A DNA stretch of 64,000 bases, from NCBI GenBank assembly GCA_002633005.1, contig NMRA01000101.1, positions 939,008 through 1,003,007 on the forward strand, written 5' to 3'. Origin of the DNA: Phoronis australis. Taxonomy: Eukaryota; Phoronida; Phoronidae. Shown here in pieces: positions 24,116 through 36,734 of the stretch (its first letter is position 1; the number at the start of each line of letters is the position of its first letter). The position numbers and the translations under genes were made by a program. The notes beneath the pieces are model-generated. The model did not search any database. It was given only the letters and a program-made list of their open reading frames with translations, and was not told where the DNA came from.

Positions 24116-26451
24116 AACACACTTTTGCACAAAGGATAATGTTCCAGGGTAGTAAAACAATTAGGTGATTGATGCAAATGACATGATTTGCTGAAGTCAT
24201 TTGATGAATTACATAAAGTGCCTCTCAGGAGACTACTGTAAGTACCTACACAAGCCAATCATTTAAGCTGCAGATCACCTCAGTTGCAGAAGGGCAGTAG
24301 GTTTATAAGACATCTAAACATGGGAAAAGCATTCCTTTTACAGCAATAAAATAGTCCCTTTTCGGTAATAAAATTTTCCATTACAACACAATTATGAACA
24401 GTACACTTTCCAAGAATTCTAATCACGAAATAAGTAAGAACCTCTGTCTGACCTTTGAATAGTGCCTAGTTCCAGACCAGCAGGAAATCAATTTCTATCA
24501 CGATTTCTGCTCAATGGAAAACTTAATGACCGCGCGCGTTAAAGTGCAAGGATTAGTAGAACATTGACAAGAGGATAAGTTCACAAGAGACTGGCAGGAA
24601 AGAAGAACAGTTTTGTAACTAGGCCCAATGAAATTCACCAACTATTTTGTTCTCTCTGTCATCAAGTTTTTGCTGTCTTTTACTTATAATTGTGCCAAGT
24701 CTGTTTCTCTGCTATAAACCTTACACTTTATTGTGTCTGCTGGTATGCACGCTGCAAGCTGCATTTTTTTATTTGATTGACGTGTATCTCGTGAATACGT
24801 CAAGGCATATTGTTTTGAAGCAAAATCAGATACAAACTGGTAGCCTGTTATCACGTTTTTTGCTTTGAGAACCAGCAGCTGTCTGTCTGTCCCCTACAGT
24901 CAACAACAATTACCCTTCCTTGACCACCCTTCATATGGAGTGTTCTCTTATGCAATACTCAGACCCCATAATTTGACTTGGACTAGTCTTAGTGGGGGTG
25001 TCAGGTAATGAACTAAGAATCCTAATGAATAACTTCCTATGCCAAATATCATTCTATCATCCCTACACCTACCAATAAACTCCCCTGATAGTTATCCTGT
25101 TCTGGACAATTGGAAGCCAAGGCTAACACTGTGATGGTGAACTGTTTAGCTGTCTCTGATGGCATACAGTGTCTGCATGAGTTGAAATATATATCATACC
25201 CCACCCTCTCCTTCCTCGAGGAATGTATAAGCATTCAAGGCAAATTTTAGGGCTTGTTAAGTGGAATTTCATGATTTTTAATCATTTAACGGAGGAAAAT
25301 CAGGCCGATTGATTCAACGTCACTCTCCACAAAAAATCAGCATATTCAGAGGAGAACTCAACCAAGAAGTTACTCATGACTAAAGTTAACTGAAACTGCC
25401 TAAACTGCACTGTCAACACTAACAGTATATCTGCTCTTCATTTATTCTGAGTAGATCAATGACAAAGATTGCACCAGCCCTGGTCCTAAGGGGATGTCAG
25501 GCACATCTGTTGACTTCCCATGTTAACCAAGGAATTGTTCTGGATAGACCCAGTATGTGGAATGTGAAGTTCAAAAATAATCACAGTAATCAACCAGCCA
25601 CAACAGGCCTTTTCAACATTTCAAGGAAACACACAAACATTATTGGTCATGCATTGATCTTTTAGTCTACAGATGTGCACTGGTACGGGCTCACAAAGTG
25701 GTTTAACATGGGCTATCTTTCTAGTAGATTTACAAGCCCAAATCCGGAAATAAAAGTTCAAATTATGCGAAGCAGACATTTTTGTGTGTGTCGAGAATTG
25801 CAAAGTATACTAAAATGATTAAATTCCATTTAAAATCATGCAAAAGGACCTCATCTATATCTGGGAGTAAAGAGTGACTATGGTAAATTTTTCACAAGCA
25901 ACTTTGTAATCTGGAGTTCCATAAAGTTCAGACGTGTCATGATTCGGAGTTTCTTCAACATCAGACAAGTTTGGAAATGGAAAAAAACACTTTTTCACTG
26001 TATGCAATGAGTGAGATTTTATCACAGTTTTTATGTTATTGTCAAGATTTAGTTAATGTAGTTTTTAAAATAATTGTTCTATCTAGGTTAAACCAATGTT
26101 TGACATCCGATTTAATAAGGAAATCTTAATAAAATATCAACATTTCCATGGAGAATACAGAATTGTAAGAGCAACTCAAATGAAAGCTGTTCATACTATT
26201 AACATACAATTAACAAGATAAACAGTAGAGAATCAATTATAAACAAACCTATAAGACCCAGTTGGAAGGGTAACCTAGCACATTGGAAAGGCAGTGAAAT
26301 GAAAGTGACATTAATTTGAAAATCAATAATATTGACTTTTGGGAATAACAACATTAAAACGATTCCAGACTCTGTAGACTGTAGACACTGCTTTTATGAA
26401 TGCATGGCAGGACAAATATGAAAGGGAATAGCTGATAACTGCGCAATAATT

Positions 26452-26690
26452 AAATTCACTAAGCCGCCAGATGGCGATCAGGTCTCTGATGGGCAGGCAT
26501 TCGGCACCACAGATCCCATGTAATGCGGTAGGGAGGTTCCAACCTACTGGTAAAAGCGGCATATTAACAACTTTCCTGCAATTATAATGCCCACAAATTA
26601 TGTTCGCTGTGTGGTGGGGTGTACTAATGGCTTAAGGAAAAAGACGAATATCTTGAAATATCCATGGATGAAGAACACCATGTTCCATAC
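26452..26690 (+). mobile_element. THAP-like dispersed repeat, copy 2
   Basis: It aligns with 10955-11190. It starts with GCCGCCAGATGGCGATCAGG and reaches a short frame with ATG at 26587 reading MPTNYVRCVVGCTNGLRKK, again like the first strand of a THAP finger. The frame closes after 60 codons without the later Cys-x2-His, so it is a relic. Confidence 0.45.
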
Positions 26691-28469
26691 ATTTCTCAGT
26701 GTGAAGAAAACTCGGTGCCCTGTGAAGTTTGCAATTGCCATCTTGTCACTAAGTTACAATGGTCATTAACCTCTTGCTCAACCAACCAGATGGTTATAAC
26801 CACACTTCACAACTTTTAAAACCAGTTTTAAAGTGTTCAGACTGAGAGTTATAACCTTTAAGGTGTTGTTTGAGCAATACTGCAAAGTGCGATAATATTG
26901 GAGGATTGACTTTCACTTCTAAAAACAATAATAATTAGCATAGGTGACAATATTGCTGTTAAGAACAGCTATATAATCATTTAACCACAAAACCGCTTCT
27001 TTCGCTAGGTGCCAGCCGATCTTGCACTGCTAGGTCCCATGTAAAGAAACAGTACCATTAATTTTACCTAGATACTGGGAATATCACCATTCTGTAGGAT
27101 ATCAAATGAATGACTTGAAAAAAATAGTAGTTGTCTCCTGGATTTAAATTAGACTTTCTGAAATTGGCATTTACAATTTGAATTATGTTGCAGAAATGTC
27201 TCACTTTTTGCAGAATTTGCCTAATTATTGAGCAGTTATGATGTTTGCACATATACCAACGGTATATGTTTATGTGTGCGTGCGTGTGTGCGTGTGTATG
27301 CAAGCACCAGACAATTACAGTGGAAGATGTGAATTACTCCCAGTGAGGAAGGGTACCAGAATTACTTATTATCAAAGTCCACGCAAGGGGCAACTTTAGT
27401 TAGATAGTATGGAGCAACTCATTTCTGTAACATCTAACGGTAGGAACTGTATCATCTATTCAATTGGGGTACTTGGCCATATGTTTGGTAAAATAGTTTG
27501 CTATTTTATTGGAATAGTTTAAATTGAACCACTTTTCCAAAACTTGGCTTCACTTCCCATCCAAATTCACACGGTTTTGGAGGTGGTCCAGGAATCCTGC
27601 AGATATTTTTTAATTTATTGAATCATTTTTCGCAATGAAGTGATATTCACATCACGACTTTGTGGTCAAAACTTTGAAGATTACATCGACTATTGCAGGT
27701 TTTTTAATACACCCTTTTAAATTGTTTTCAAATGTTTTAACTGCTTTGGTGTGAAAAGGGTACTTTTATATGATGTCTATTTCACTCCAAATATTTTTCA
27801 AACAGGTTTAGTATAAATACTACCTGTGCACTAGGCAATGAGTTTTCTTTAAATCATGCTGTTTTTACACAATAACTCTTGATAAATAACAAGTTAATAT
27901 TAGGCACACCTTGGCATGTGTCAGCTATGATGTGTCACCTTTCTGCATGGAAAATTTTATTTTTACGCGCAATAAAGGTTAATCTACACATGCAAATGGC
28001 CATTCAATGTTAGGATGAGAATGCAACACTAGGCAAACATAATTTAGATTTTGGAATGACAAATTGAGGAAAAGAAGCAAACATAAATACAGTAGAGCCA
28101 CCGTAATGACTATGAAATATAGTTTGAAACATAAATGAAAAACATAACTGAATGCTTGACTTATGACATAGAATTGCATTATTTAGTGTGTTAAAGCAAG
28201 ATTCCCAATTTCAGAACAGGGAATTTCAAGGAAGAGTCCACAGCTTATAAGAGTGAATTTTCTGACAGCACAGATAGTGCTCAGTATTTTATCGTGACTT
28301 TCAATCATTTTTACATGTGATCAACATCAAGGGTCACATTACATTTAAAAAAGTGCAAAACACTGAACATACTTTCAGATTAAAAATGTTGTGGAAACCC
28401 TAGACGTAGTTTTTTATCAAGTTTAACATGGCTTTCAATTATAAACAAGAGCAATGTTGGGGCGTTGAC

Positions 28470-29290
28470 AGGCACCCATGGGTCACTAGGAAATGCTGCA
28501 GTACTCAAATCATCCCGAAAATTTAATGGGACTGACGCAGTGCCCTAACATATCTCTGCGTCAACTTTCATCGAAATCCCTAAACTGGTACTCTACATAT
28601 CGTCAAGAAACGCCCTCGCACAAAATGGCCACTAGGAAGCACTACAGTAGTCGATTCTGGCCGAAATCAAATGGTGTTGACACAATCTCATAATATACCT
28701 CAGTATCAAGTTTCAATGATAGTTTTTTTCAGATATCATCCGGAAATGCTCTTCCCCCAAACAACAATTGAAAAGCCCATGTCGAAAACAAAATGGCCAC
28801 TAGGAGGTGCTACAGTGGACGAATCTGCAGAAAAATTTAATGATGCCACTGCAATGTCATCACAAACCTCTGTGTCAACTTTCATTGAAAGCCTTCACTC
28901 GTTCTCTACATATTATATGGAAACGCTCTCAGACAAAGTGGCCACTAGGAAGCACAGCAGTATTCGAATCTGGCCGAAAATCAAATGGTGACAGCACAGT
29001 CTCATCATATATCACTGTTTCAAGTTTCAACAAAATTTGCCCATCGGTTCTCTCATCATCCAGAAACTATTCTAGTCCTCCCCCCAAAACAACAACTGAA
29101 AAAACCCCTTGTCGAGAACAAAATGGCCACTAGGAGGTGCTGCAGCAGTCGAATCCACCCCAAAATTTAATCGTGCCGGTGCAATGATATCACACACCTT
29201 TGTATCAAGTTTCATTGAAATCCAACATTCCGTTTTCTAGATATCATCAGGAAACGCTCTTCCCCTAAAAATATGCAAAAAGCCACACAC
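28470..29290 (-). repeat. Array of degenerate repeats of about 150 bp with CTAGTGGCCATTTT core
   Basis: On the plus strand ATGGCCACTAGGAGGTGCTA-like cores recur near 28483, 28626, 28793, 28938 and 29123, with conserved stretches between them such as GTGTCAACTTTCATTGAAA. Single relatives are at 32694 and 33141, and in reverse orientation in and beyond PGAM5. It is strongly diverged; no coding capacity. Confidence 0.7.
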
Positions 29291-29460
29291 CGCTGACCCA
29301 GGGGGAGGGGCAGATTGAAAAGAGGCCATAACCGTTCTAGTGATGCCTCACACCCTTGTGCAAAATTTTATCAACATCCAACATGTGTGCATGGGTGCAA
29401 AAAAAATGATTACTGATGGTAAAAGAAAGCATGAAAATTTTGAGATATCCAGTTGAGAAA

Positions 29461-29924
29461 CAGATCAAGTTTGAGTCTAATACTAGAATAAAACTTACAA
29501 AAATTAGTTATGTTGCATCCGCATCTCATGGACTTCAGCTTGGATTGGGACATTATCATTATTCTGGCCAATTGGTGGCGTTTTGACCAGACAGAGCGGC
29601 ATTGACGTCAGAACACCATCCCATACGTGTGACAAATCGAATCTTAAACTGCCTCTTTTATTTAAAGAGCCCGGACTCTCAATGCGCTCATGGAGAGCTT
29701 CCTTTACACCCCTTCTGAACCAGTGTTCCTCTAAGTCTAGGATAATGACATCATCAGTATTGAAATCATGTCCAGTGGCGCACAGGTGGCTAAAAATAGC
29801 CAAATCATAAGTGTCCCCGTTACAAACGATAATATCACAAGCCAAGCTGAAGTCCGTGAGATACGGACGCAACGTCGCTAATTTTTGTAAGTTTTGTTCT
29901 AGTATTAGACTCAAACTTGATCTG
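29461..29924 (-). mobile_element. GIY-YIG (Penelope-like) retroelement fragment between 47-bp inverted repeats
   Basis: The minus-strand frame 29980-29504 (158 codons) contains, at residues 61-123, the C-terminal part of a GIY-YIG endonuclease as found in Penelope-like elements: SHLCATGHDF, then IILDLEEHWFRRGVKEAL, then SLNKRGSLRFDLSHVWD. The upstream GIY...YIG strands and any reverse transcriptase are missing. Arms 29461-29507 and 29878-29924 are inverted copies with one mismatch in 47; the stop codon sits at the inner edge of the left arm. Inverted terminal repeats are known for Penelope-like elements. Non-functional remnant. Confidence 0.7.
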
Positions 29925-31229
29925 ATGGTCAAAGAATAACAAGATTTATTTTTTCCAATGAATTTTAATCTAATCACCATCCTACTTGTCAGCCACTCAT
30001 ACCGAACTCAAATCATGAAAAATGGCTGATATGGCAGCAGGCACAGTTTAAGTCTTGCTAAATCAACAGTTGGGTGCAGGTTTACTGACACTTAACACCT
30101 AGTGAGTAAATGGGTCATCAGATTTAAAATTTGGTTTTAATTCTTACTTAATCAAATTATCTAATTAACATAGGTATAACGTATCAACAGGCTAATGTTT
30201 TTGGGGTAAACTTTCAATTTTTATTTGACAAGTTAACGTGCATAAAATGTGTTACTTGACTTTAAAAGATCAGGTGGACACCCAGCCCTGACATTGCTCA
30301 AAAGAATGACATCACGTAAATGGAATGAAAATGTAATGGGTTAAGTTGGACAATAAAAATGACAAATATTACATACTGTCCTGGTAGGCAACATATGGTG
30401 CATGGTATTATTGCATGACATACCATTTCCAAACCTCCCAACAGAAACAAAATATAAACACACTGATACAGATAAAGCCTACTTCACCATGGATACCAGC
30501 TGGCTGTATTTAAGTGCTGAACTCTTTCTAGCATTAAGCATAAAATACTTTCTACCTAGGCACATACTACTCCATGTGAACACCAACTTGGCAGTCAATT
30601 ATTGTCACGCTATTTTCAATATTTTTGGATGAGTAAATGTATCCACTCTTACAAAACAATTGGCATCAATGAAGTATATCACAAAATAAAAATATTAGTC
30701 AAGATTTACAAACCAGAACAGACATCAGCTGAAGACAAGAGTGAGGGGACAAGGTGGTGAAGACATCAACACACAGCACCAGGGCTGAGGATAGGTCAGA
30801 CTCCGTCTACTCTTGAACCAATCAATAACGAAACATCATTCAACATACAGTATAAATTAGAAGCCTGCATTGGACATGATAAGACCATTACCCAGACAGG
30901 ACAGGACATAAATCACCAAAACTAATGAAGACAAACGACTCCCACTCCACAACAAGATTGTAAGGTGAAACATAAAAATTGAAAACTTGTTTCTAAATAA
31001 ATAAGCATTTCCATTTTAAAGATGACCATAGGAAGTGAGTTTTCTACAAACAAGGTTGTGGTGGAGGGAGGGGGGGCTATTCAAATTTAGAAAATAGTAT
31101 GTTTGGAAATGTCAACTGTGCACTATACTGGGTGTATTACATAATACCTGTCTGGTGCCCTCTCAATACATGATCATCCCTCCAAGTGGAAGTTTATTGT
31201 TGAGAGGCACTTTAGGTATAGATTTCTAT

Positions 31230-31734
31230 AGGGCCTTTCATACTAACGTCGACGCTTCGATGGTTTGGGGAGTTGCGGTCAGTATGAACGCTTAACTCCG
31301 GTCCTGGATCGCAGTTAAGAGCTCCAGTTAACATCGCAGTTAATAGGTGGATTTAAGACCGCAGCGTCGACGCTGCGGTGCAGTATGAATGCTAACTCCG
31401 GTTCAATCGAAGTTATCGCCAGGTGCCACTGTTATCATCAACAGTTACAGAGTAGTGCCGTCACTAATAACTACTTATTTTTGGGTTTAATGATAACCAA
31501 TCGATTTAAAAATGAGTTTTATGTCATTTAGCAAATTTAAATGTTCCAAATTGTCACATTGAAAAAAATCTTAGCGTGCAGCGCTACCTTGCGATAACTT
31601 CGATGACGTCAGGGTCACCAACCCTTTACTTCGATGGTCATTAACTACCGAAGCCAGTATGAACGGTCCAGTTAACTGCGCTGTTTACGTCGACGCTCCG
31701 CTCAGACCGGAGTTAAGTCAATATGAAAGGGCCT
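31230..31734. mobile_element. 505-bp MITE with AGGGCCTTTCATA ends
   Basis: The left end AGGGCCTTTCATACTAAC and the inverted right end (read in reverse AGGCCCTTTCATATTGAC) are imperfect inverted repeats flanked by TAT on both sides. Inside are a perfect 22-bp palindrome (31358-31379, centre GTCGAC), repeated CGTCGACGC boxes and repeated CAGTATGAAnG...AACTCCGGT blocks in both orientations. No coding capacity. Ends and the 3-bp duplication suggest a Harbinger-like MITE (inference). Confidence 0.7.
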
Positions 31735-34700
31735 TATGAATCCAGGGAAGGTTTTACAATGCAACCATTATTTTCTTCAAATATACACCCTTGGCCTATC
31801 TGAGAAAGATGTCCATTATATACACCCATTCAGGGCCTAACCAAAGATGGGCCTGTCTGCAGAAAACCCCATAGGGCAATATGTGTCAGTTTTGTTATAA
31901 GTGGTGGTATACACACCTTTCAGATCAGTAGTTGAACTGCAACCAATGCCAGAGACAGTTAATTATGCTGGTAGATAAATGCCTATCAGTTGTTTAACTA
32001 CCACATGAAATCAGAGCTAGAGGCACCTTAATTATGGCGGTACATAAAATTCTATCGGTTTTTGTGACTACCTTATGAAATCAGTGCCAGCATAACCAGA
32101 AAGGGTTAAGTAACAAATCGGCGATTTTTTGTTTGCCTACTTCCGAAAGCAATTACAAAATTGTTTAACTTAGAAGAAAATAATTTATTCCACTGGAAAG
32201 AGTTGTCCTTAGGCAACAGGACGTGATCATTTTTGTTCTATGACAAAGGTTAATGACAAAATTGTGGTTTAAAAAAGTCGACTCCAACACACGCCATCAG
32301 AAATTCCCACACACACAACAGGTATACTGTTGATGTATAGATGGCGCTGAAGTCGACTATAGTCTCATGTAGGTCGCGTGCGCATCAGCAGCATGTGGTC
32401 CCCGGAGAGTCACTTAATGAAATAAATAGAAGCTGTTTCTGATGCTCAATGTGGTTAACTCTCACTGGTACCTGCAGTAGCTTCTACGCCTGCTGAGGGT
32501 ACCAGCACAATTGCAGCTTGTATTACATACGTTTTTACGTTTTCATGAAAATGTTATTATAAAACGGTATAATATACCAGCGTTTGAATTTAGGCTAGTT
32601 ACTGTCACAACGAGAGAAATCAAGAGTTGAAATGGAACCATGACAGCACCACTAACAGAATGCTTTTACGGGTTTTTAATAGTTTCATACAATGGCCACT
32701 AGATGGTGCACAGTACATCAAGCCTGTCCAAAAAATCACAAAGTGTTGTCGCCTCCCTAAAAGAAAACTAGAGACATATGTGAAAAAAGTAATTCGCCAT
32801 TTGTTGTTAACGGGAATACTTTAATGCCAAATTTCCAAAATATGTCGCTAACAGTTTAGGAGACTATACAGTCGCAGATGCAAAAAATGCCAATATGAGG
32901 TAACACAATCATTAGAACGCTCTGAAAATCCAGGTGCTTTTGTAAGAAGGAACATCCTTTGAGAGGTCAAGTAGCCACCTAAAACAATACAAATAGCCAA
33001 GAGGTGCCACAAAATACGTCGAATCTACTCGAAAATCAAAAGGATCGTCATCTCTATAATAGAAACCTAATTGTCAAATTTCACGAAAAAAACATCACAG
33101 AACTGCAAAGATACATCAAGGTAAACATAAGGAATAAAAATGCCACTAGGGGAAACAGTGGTGAACTGATTGTTTAAGTTTAACTTGATGCCAACTATTG
33201 TCAGATCCATAGAAACACATCTACCTAATTTAACAAAGATCTTGCAAAGGGATAAGGAGATATAGCTGCAGACACAAGAAGAAAACAAAATAGGTGGCGC
33301 CAATGCATGCGAGACAAAATTAAATTACTGAAGGAAGAGTGCAGTTTTTAATGACACTAAAATTACAGATTGTAGTAAATTCTTTATTTAAATGAGGACT
33401 TACACTTTATGTTGCCACATACGGCACACAGCGAAACACTATGCCTCAAGCAAATTGGCAACAAATTACAACTCGTGCATTTTGAAATCCTTGCCACTAG
33501 AAAAAAGCTTTGTTGGCAAAAATTAGTGATAAAATAGTTATTTGATGAAAGTGTAATGACTGCATGAAGACGACCAAAGCATTTGAAATCTCACTAAAAC
33601 TTTAAGTATTTCTTTTGACATCTTGACTTGACATGATACACACACCTAGTGTGCTGCTAGGATAACTTCAAAAATGAAAACATAATGAAACAGTAGAGGG
33701 TCAACCATTCTTTCGGATGTGTTATTGTGGAGAAAGATTTTAGGCTCAGCTTTTACGACTGGTTTCTGTGCGATCGTCGAATAGTACTTCGCGCCAACCT
33801 GGGGTCTAATTTGCACCCTCTGACCGAGAAATCAAAACTAGGCAATGCTATAAAAAGGAGATATTACCAGACATTGAAGGTAAATTGAAGTCATTCAATT
33901 CCCAGATTTTTTGCTTCAAGCACAGGCAGATGAATTGCCCATGACCCATAACGAGCATATGCTCCCAACTTCAACTGTCCCAAATCCAAATAAAATCTGC
34001 GTGAACCTCCCTCATTGAAAGTGACACTAAACTATGAGAACACATATGGGCGTGCAAAACAGAGCTTCGACAATGCCAGGTTCGGGATCATCTGTGGAAA
34101 ATCAGCGGATGTATAAACGAAAGCCGTGCCATCTGCCAAACGTCACAAAATAGCCTTCTTGAATTTGTGATTTAGGTGTTTTTTTTTTACATTTTTGTTG
34201 TCAAATCACCACTTGGAGGTAATTAAATGTGATCAAGTGAAGTGAAAGAAGGTAAATCGATTTGTTCGATGCTGATTTCGTGGAGTTACTGAGTAGAAAA
34301 TTCTGAGCAAGCCGATTTTCAGTGTCCAATTTTTATATTTTACTACACATGCAGTGAGTGATGTCAGTAGTGATCGCGAAACCGATAAACTCAAGTGGCT
34401 GCGGTTTCATCCTCAAGTAACATTTTAGAAAACATACAATTTTCAGGTCCCTGCGATTTTTAAGGCACTTTCTGCATACTCAGATCGTTCCAAACCCGTC
34501 TACGTACATCTTTGCATAAAGGCTATGGTGGTGCCAAACTTTTACCCACACCGTTCACTGCTACATGTGTTTTGACGTTCCATACACAGGTGGCTAGCTG
34601 GCTAAAAACATGCCGAGATGGTGCGTGTCGTGAATCACATCAGGACGTCACTCATCAGGCATCATCGTAACTATCACTCAGAGACAATCACCATCAGACA

Positions 34701-34813
34701 TCTCTAGTTAAATTAAATTGGGTAACCCCAACATCGAAAAGAATCCTTTGTAAGCAATATTAAATTGTAACAATTGTACTCAACAAAATAATAATAACAA
34801 AACGTCAGCTTAC

Positions 34814-34960
34814 CTTTCCCCCTGCTGCTTGAACAGCTGAAGCGCAACAAAACAATCAATGTCGTTGTTAAAGCCCAAGTATAGATGTGCACTCCGGTTA
34901 AACTGGGTAGCCTACACGGTTCGTCCGCGCAGGCCAAGTATAGCCAAGTCTAAGCAGTCT
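34814..34960 (-). other. Probable non-coding first exon of the rabphilin-like gene
   Basis: On the minus strand the segment ends at a consensus donor (GTAAGC, 34813-34808) and contains no ATG before it. The next coding exon begins with its own acceptor and first ATG, so this is a good candidate 5' UTR exon. The upstream limit (transcription start) is a guess. It could instead belong to an unrelated transcript; RNA data would settle this. Confidence 0.45.
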
Positions 34961-35424
34961 ACCGTTGAAATTTAAATAACTGACACAGTTATAAAATTAC
35001 CAAAATCGGTTTCATTTATGAGCATATAATCATTACGGAACTGTCTGTTTGGTAGGTAGAATTACTTACCATGCTGTTTAGGAGTCAAATAAGTTGCAGT
35101 TAATTACATCGCCTCAGGCTGCTGATGTTATTGTTCTCTAGATAATCAGACTGATCATAAACACATTGGGGCAACAATTTAATCAGTTTGAAAGTTTTTA
35201 AATAGCATATTTAAATAGTTTGTGACAAGTACATGTGATTTGATTTTTGAATTTTGATAATCGGATAAGAAATGTGGCTTTTACAACCCCAAAGTTTGAA
35301 TAATGTTATCATAATATGTTCTTCATTAATTCTGGTGATTGTGGAACATCCATGTATTTGGGCCACTTATTAAACCACCAGGCAGCAGTGGAATTTCAGG
35401 TTAATGCCAAATATTGTCCTCATA

Positions 35425-36363
35425 CATAGGCGGAAAAAAAATAAAACAGCAAGAGCGCAGGGAAATGTTGAGTTTATTAATTAACCCAGGTAATTAAAAT
35501 TATACGGATGAAACAAGATTTGAATGTGTGCAGTTTTGGTGTTTAGGGGGGGCTCAGATCCAATTTCAAGTGTCAAATTCAGAACACAGCGCATTCGTAA
35601 CGGAACTATGGCTAAGTATAGGCTCTCCCGCGATATCCCAGGTGACCGGCAGTGGCGCTGCGCACTACGACCCGTTTCCGTCGTCTGCTCCGCTGTGCTA
35701 TGAAGAAAATTTACTTCATTTTTTAAAGAAAATGGAACCTGAGTGACGATGAAAAAACAGAGGCTGTTGGTAAGATGTGAATTATAATCGAAGCCTTAGT
35801 GAATCACACAGAAACTGGCATAATTCTCTCCTTGTCAAATCTTAACTTAAGACGATTTCCAAAGCAATCCCGTCATTATTGCCAACACAAAAAACAGATT
35901 TGGTCTTTTGGGCATTTGGAGACTATTTTAAATACAAAAAATTTGTTAAGAACCGATTGCACAAAATATAAAACATGTAATAAGGATTACAAAAAGAAGT
36001 AGGTTTCGTGCGCAAACGCTGTGGACCGTAAACAAGTAGGTCTCTTAGAAAGAGATTACTAGTTAAATCGTGGTGGTGTAGTGGTTAAGTATGCGCGATC
36101 TATTCGCCAGGTCGTGAGTTCGAGTCTGTAGAATGTGCATTTTTTCCTGTTTGACACGTTCCTGTTTTTTTGCTTTTTTTTCTTGGATAACACTTCAGGA
36201 ATCAAGGAAAATGCTCGATTTTTAGAGGAAAAAACTGAAAAATTTCCTGGGCGGGACCTCCCCCCATTCGGTGTTATACGCATCAACAATCGTGGTTGGC
36301 GCAAATGCTTACAGCCGGTCAAAATGTTGGGCCCCCCCTTGTGATATCCTAGATCCGCCACTG
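35425..36363 (+). mobile_element. Composite TIR transposon, copy 3
   Basis: It starts CATAGGCGGA, ends CCTAGATCCGCCACTG, and is flanked by TCATA on both sides (35420-35424 and 36364-36368). About 60 bp next to the left end are lost. It carries the same decayed frame and a tRNA-like segment at 36069-36135. It lies between the divergent rabphilin and PGAM5 starts. Confidence 0.8.
36069..36135 (+). repeat. tRNA-like SINE head inside transposon copy 3
   Basis: GGTGGTGTAGTGGTTAAGT and GTGAGTTCGAGTC, the A- and B-box-like motifs at the same relative position as in copies 1 and 2. Confidence 0.55.
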
Positions 36364-36479
36364 TCATACAATTCTTGACATGACAAGTGAAAAGGAATTA
36401 GAACGAGCCTCTGAAGTAACAACGAAAGAATGGCACATGACAATTTTTTTTGCAGTCGGTTACTTTATAGCAATGGTAA

Positions 36480-36734
36480 ATATTTGGGTTTTAACGGTAC
36501 ACCATCCAAATGGTTCATTTCAACTTGGGCTGCGGGGTGGAACCGTATAGGCTGCCCAGTTTAACCGTGGCTATAAACCTACTTGGGTTTTAACGTCGCC
36601 TTCAAACACAACCGCTAGATAGCGCGGCTGTTTCAATCTTCCACTAGAGGTCCTCCTCAGCAGTATTTCCGGCTTTCAGCCAGTTCAGTTCAATTCAGGT
36701 GCTTACCGGTTTGTTTTCAACCTTCAAATCGACG
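36480..36734 (+). promoter_or_regulatory. PGAM5 upstream region and 5' UTR
   Basis: About 250 bp before the PGAM5 start codon. It holds two TTTGGGTTTTAACG-type boxes (36484 and 36583) and a segment (36540-36600) that resembles, in reverse orientation, part of the putative rabphilin first exon (34861-34922). No clear TATA box at a sensible distance. The transcription start is not located. Confidence 0.4.

Larger units (their letters stand above)
22657..34813. other. Large first intron of the rabphilin-like gene
   Basis: About 12 kb between the putative non-coding first exon and the start-codon exon. It contains the 84-bp array, THAP-like repeat copy 2, the roughly 150-bp repeat array, the GIY-YIG fragment and a MITE, each listed separately. 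No coding exon is recognised. Stretches such as 24.3-26.4 kb, 26.8-28.4 kb and 29.95-31.2 kb show nothing beyond AT-rich DNA. Confidence 0.5.

Noticed and set aside
23843-24258. Cys-rich repetitive frames on the minus strand
   Set aside because: Product of the 84-bp tandem array; every copy repeats the same 28 residues.
34713-34937. 74-codon minus frame as a coding exon of rabphilin
   Set aside because: It reads through a strong donor site, shows no similarity to the family, and the start-codon exon has its own acceptor and first ATG.
36699-36734. Upstream in-frame extension of PGAM5 before ATG 36735
   Set aside because: It begins with GTG, not ATG; the ATG at 36735 is directly followed by the expected membrane anchor.
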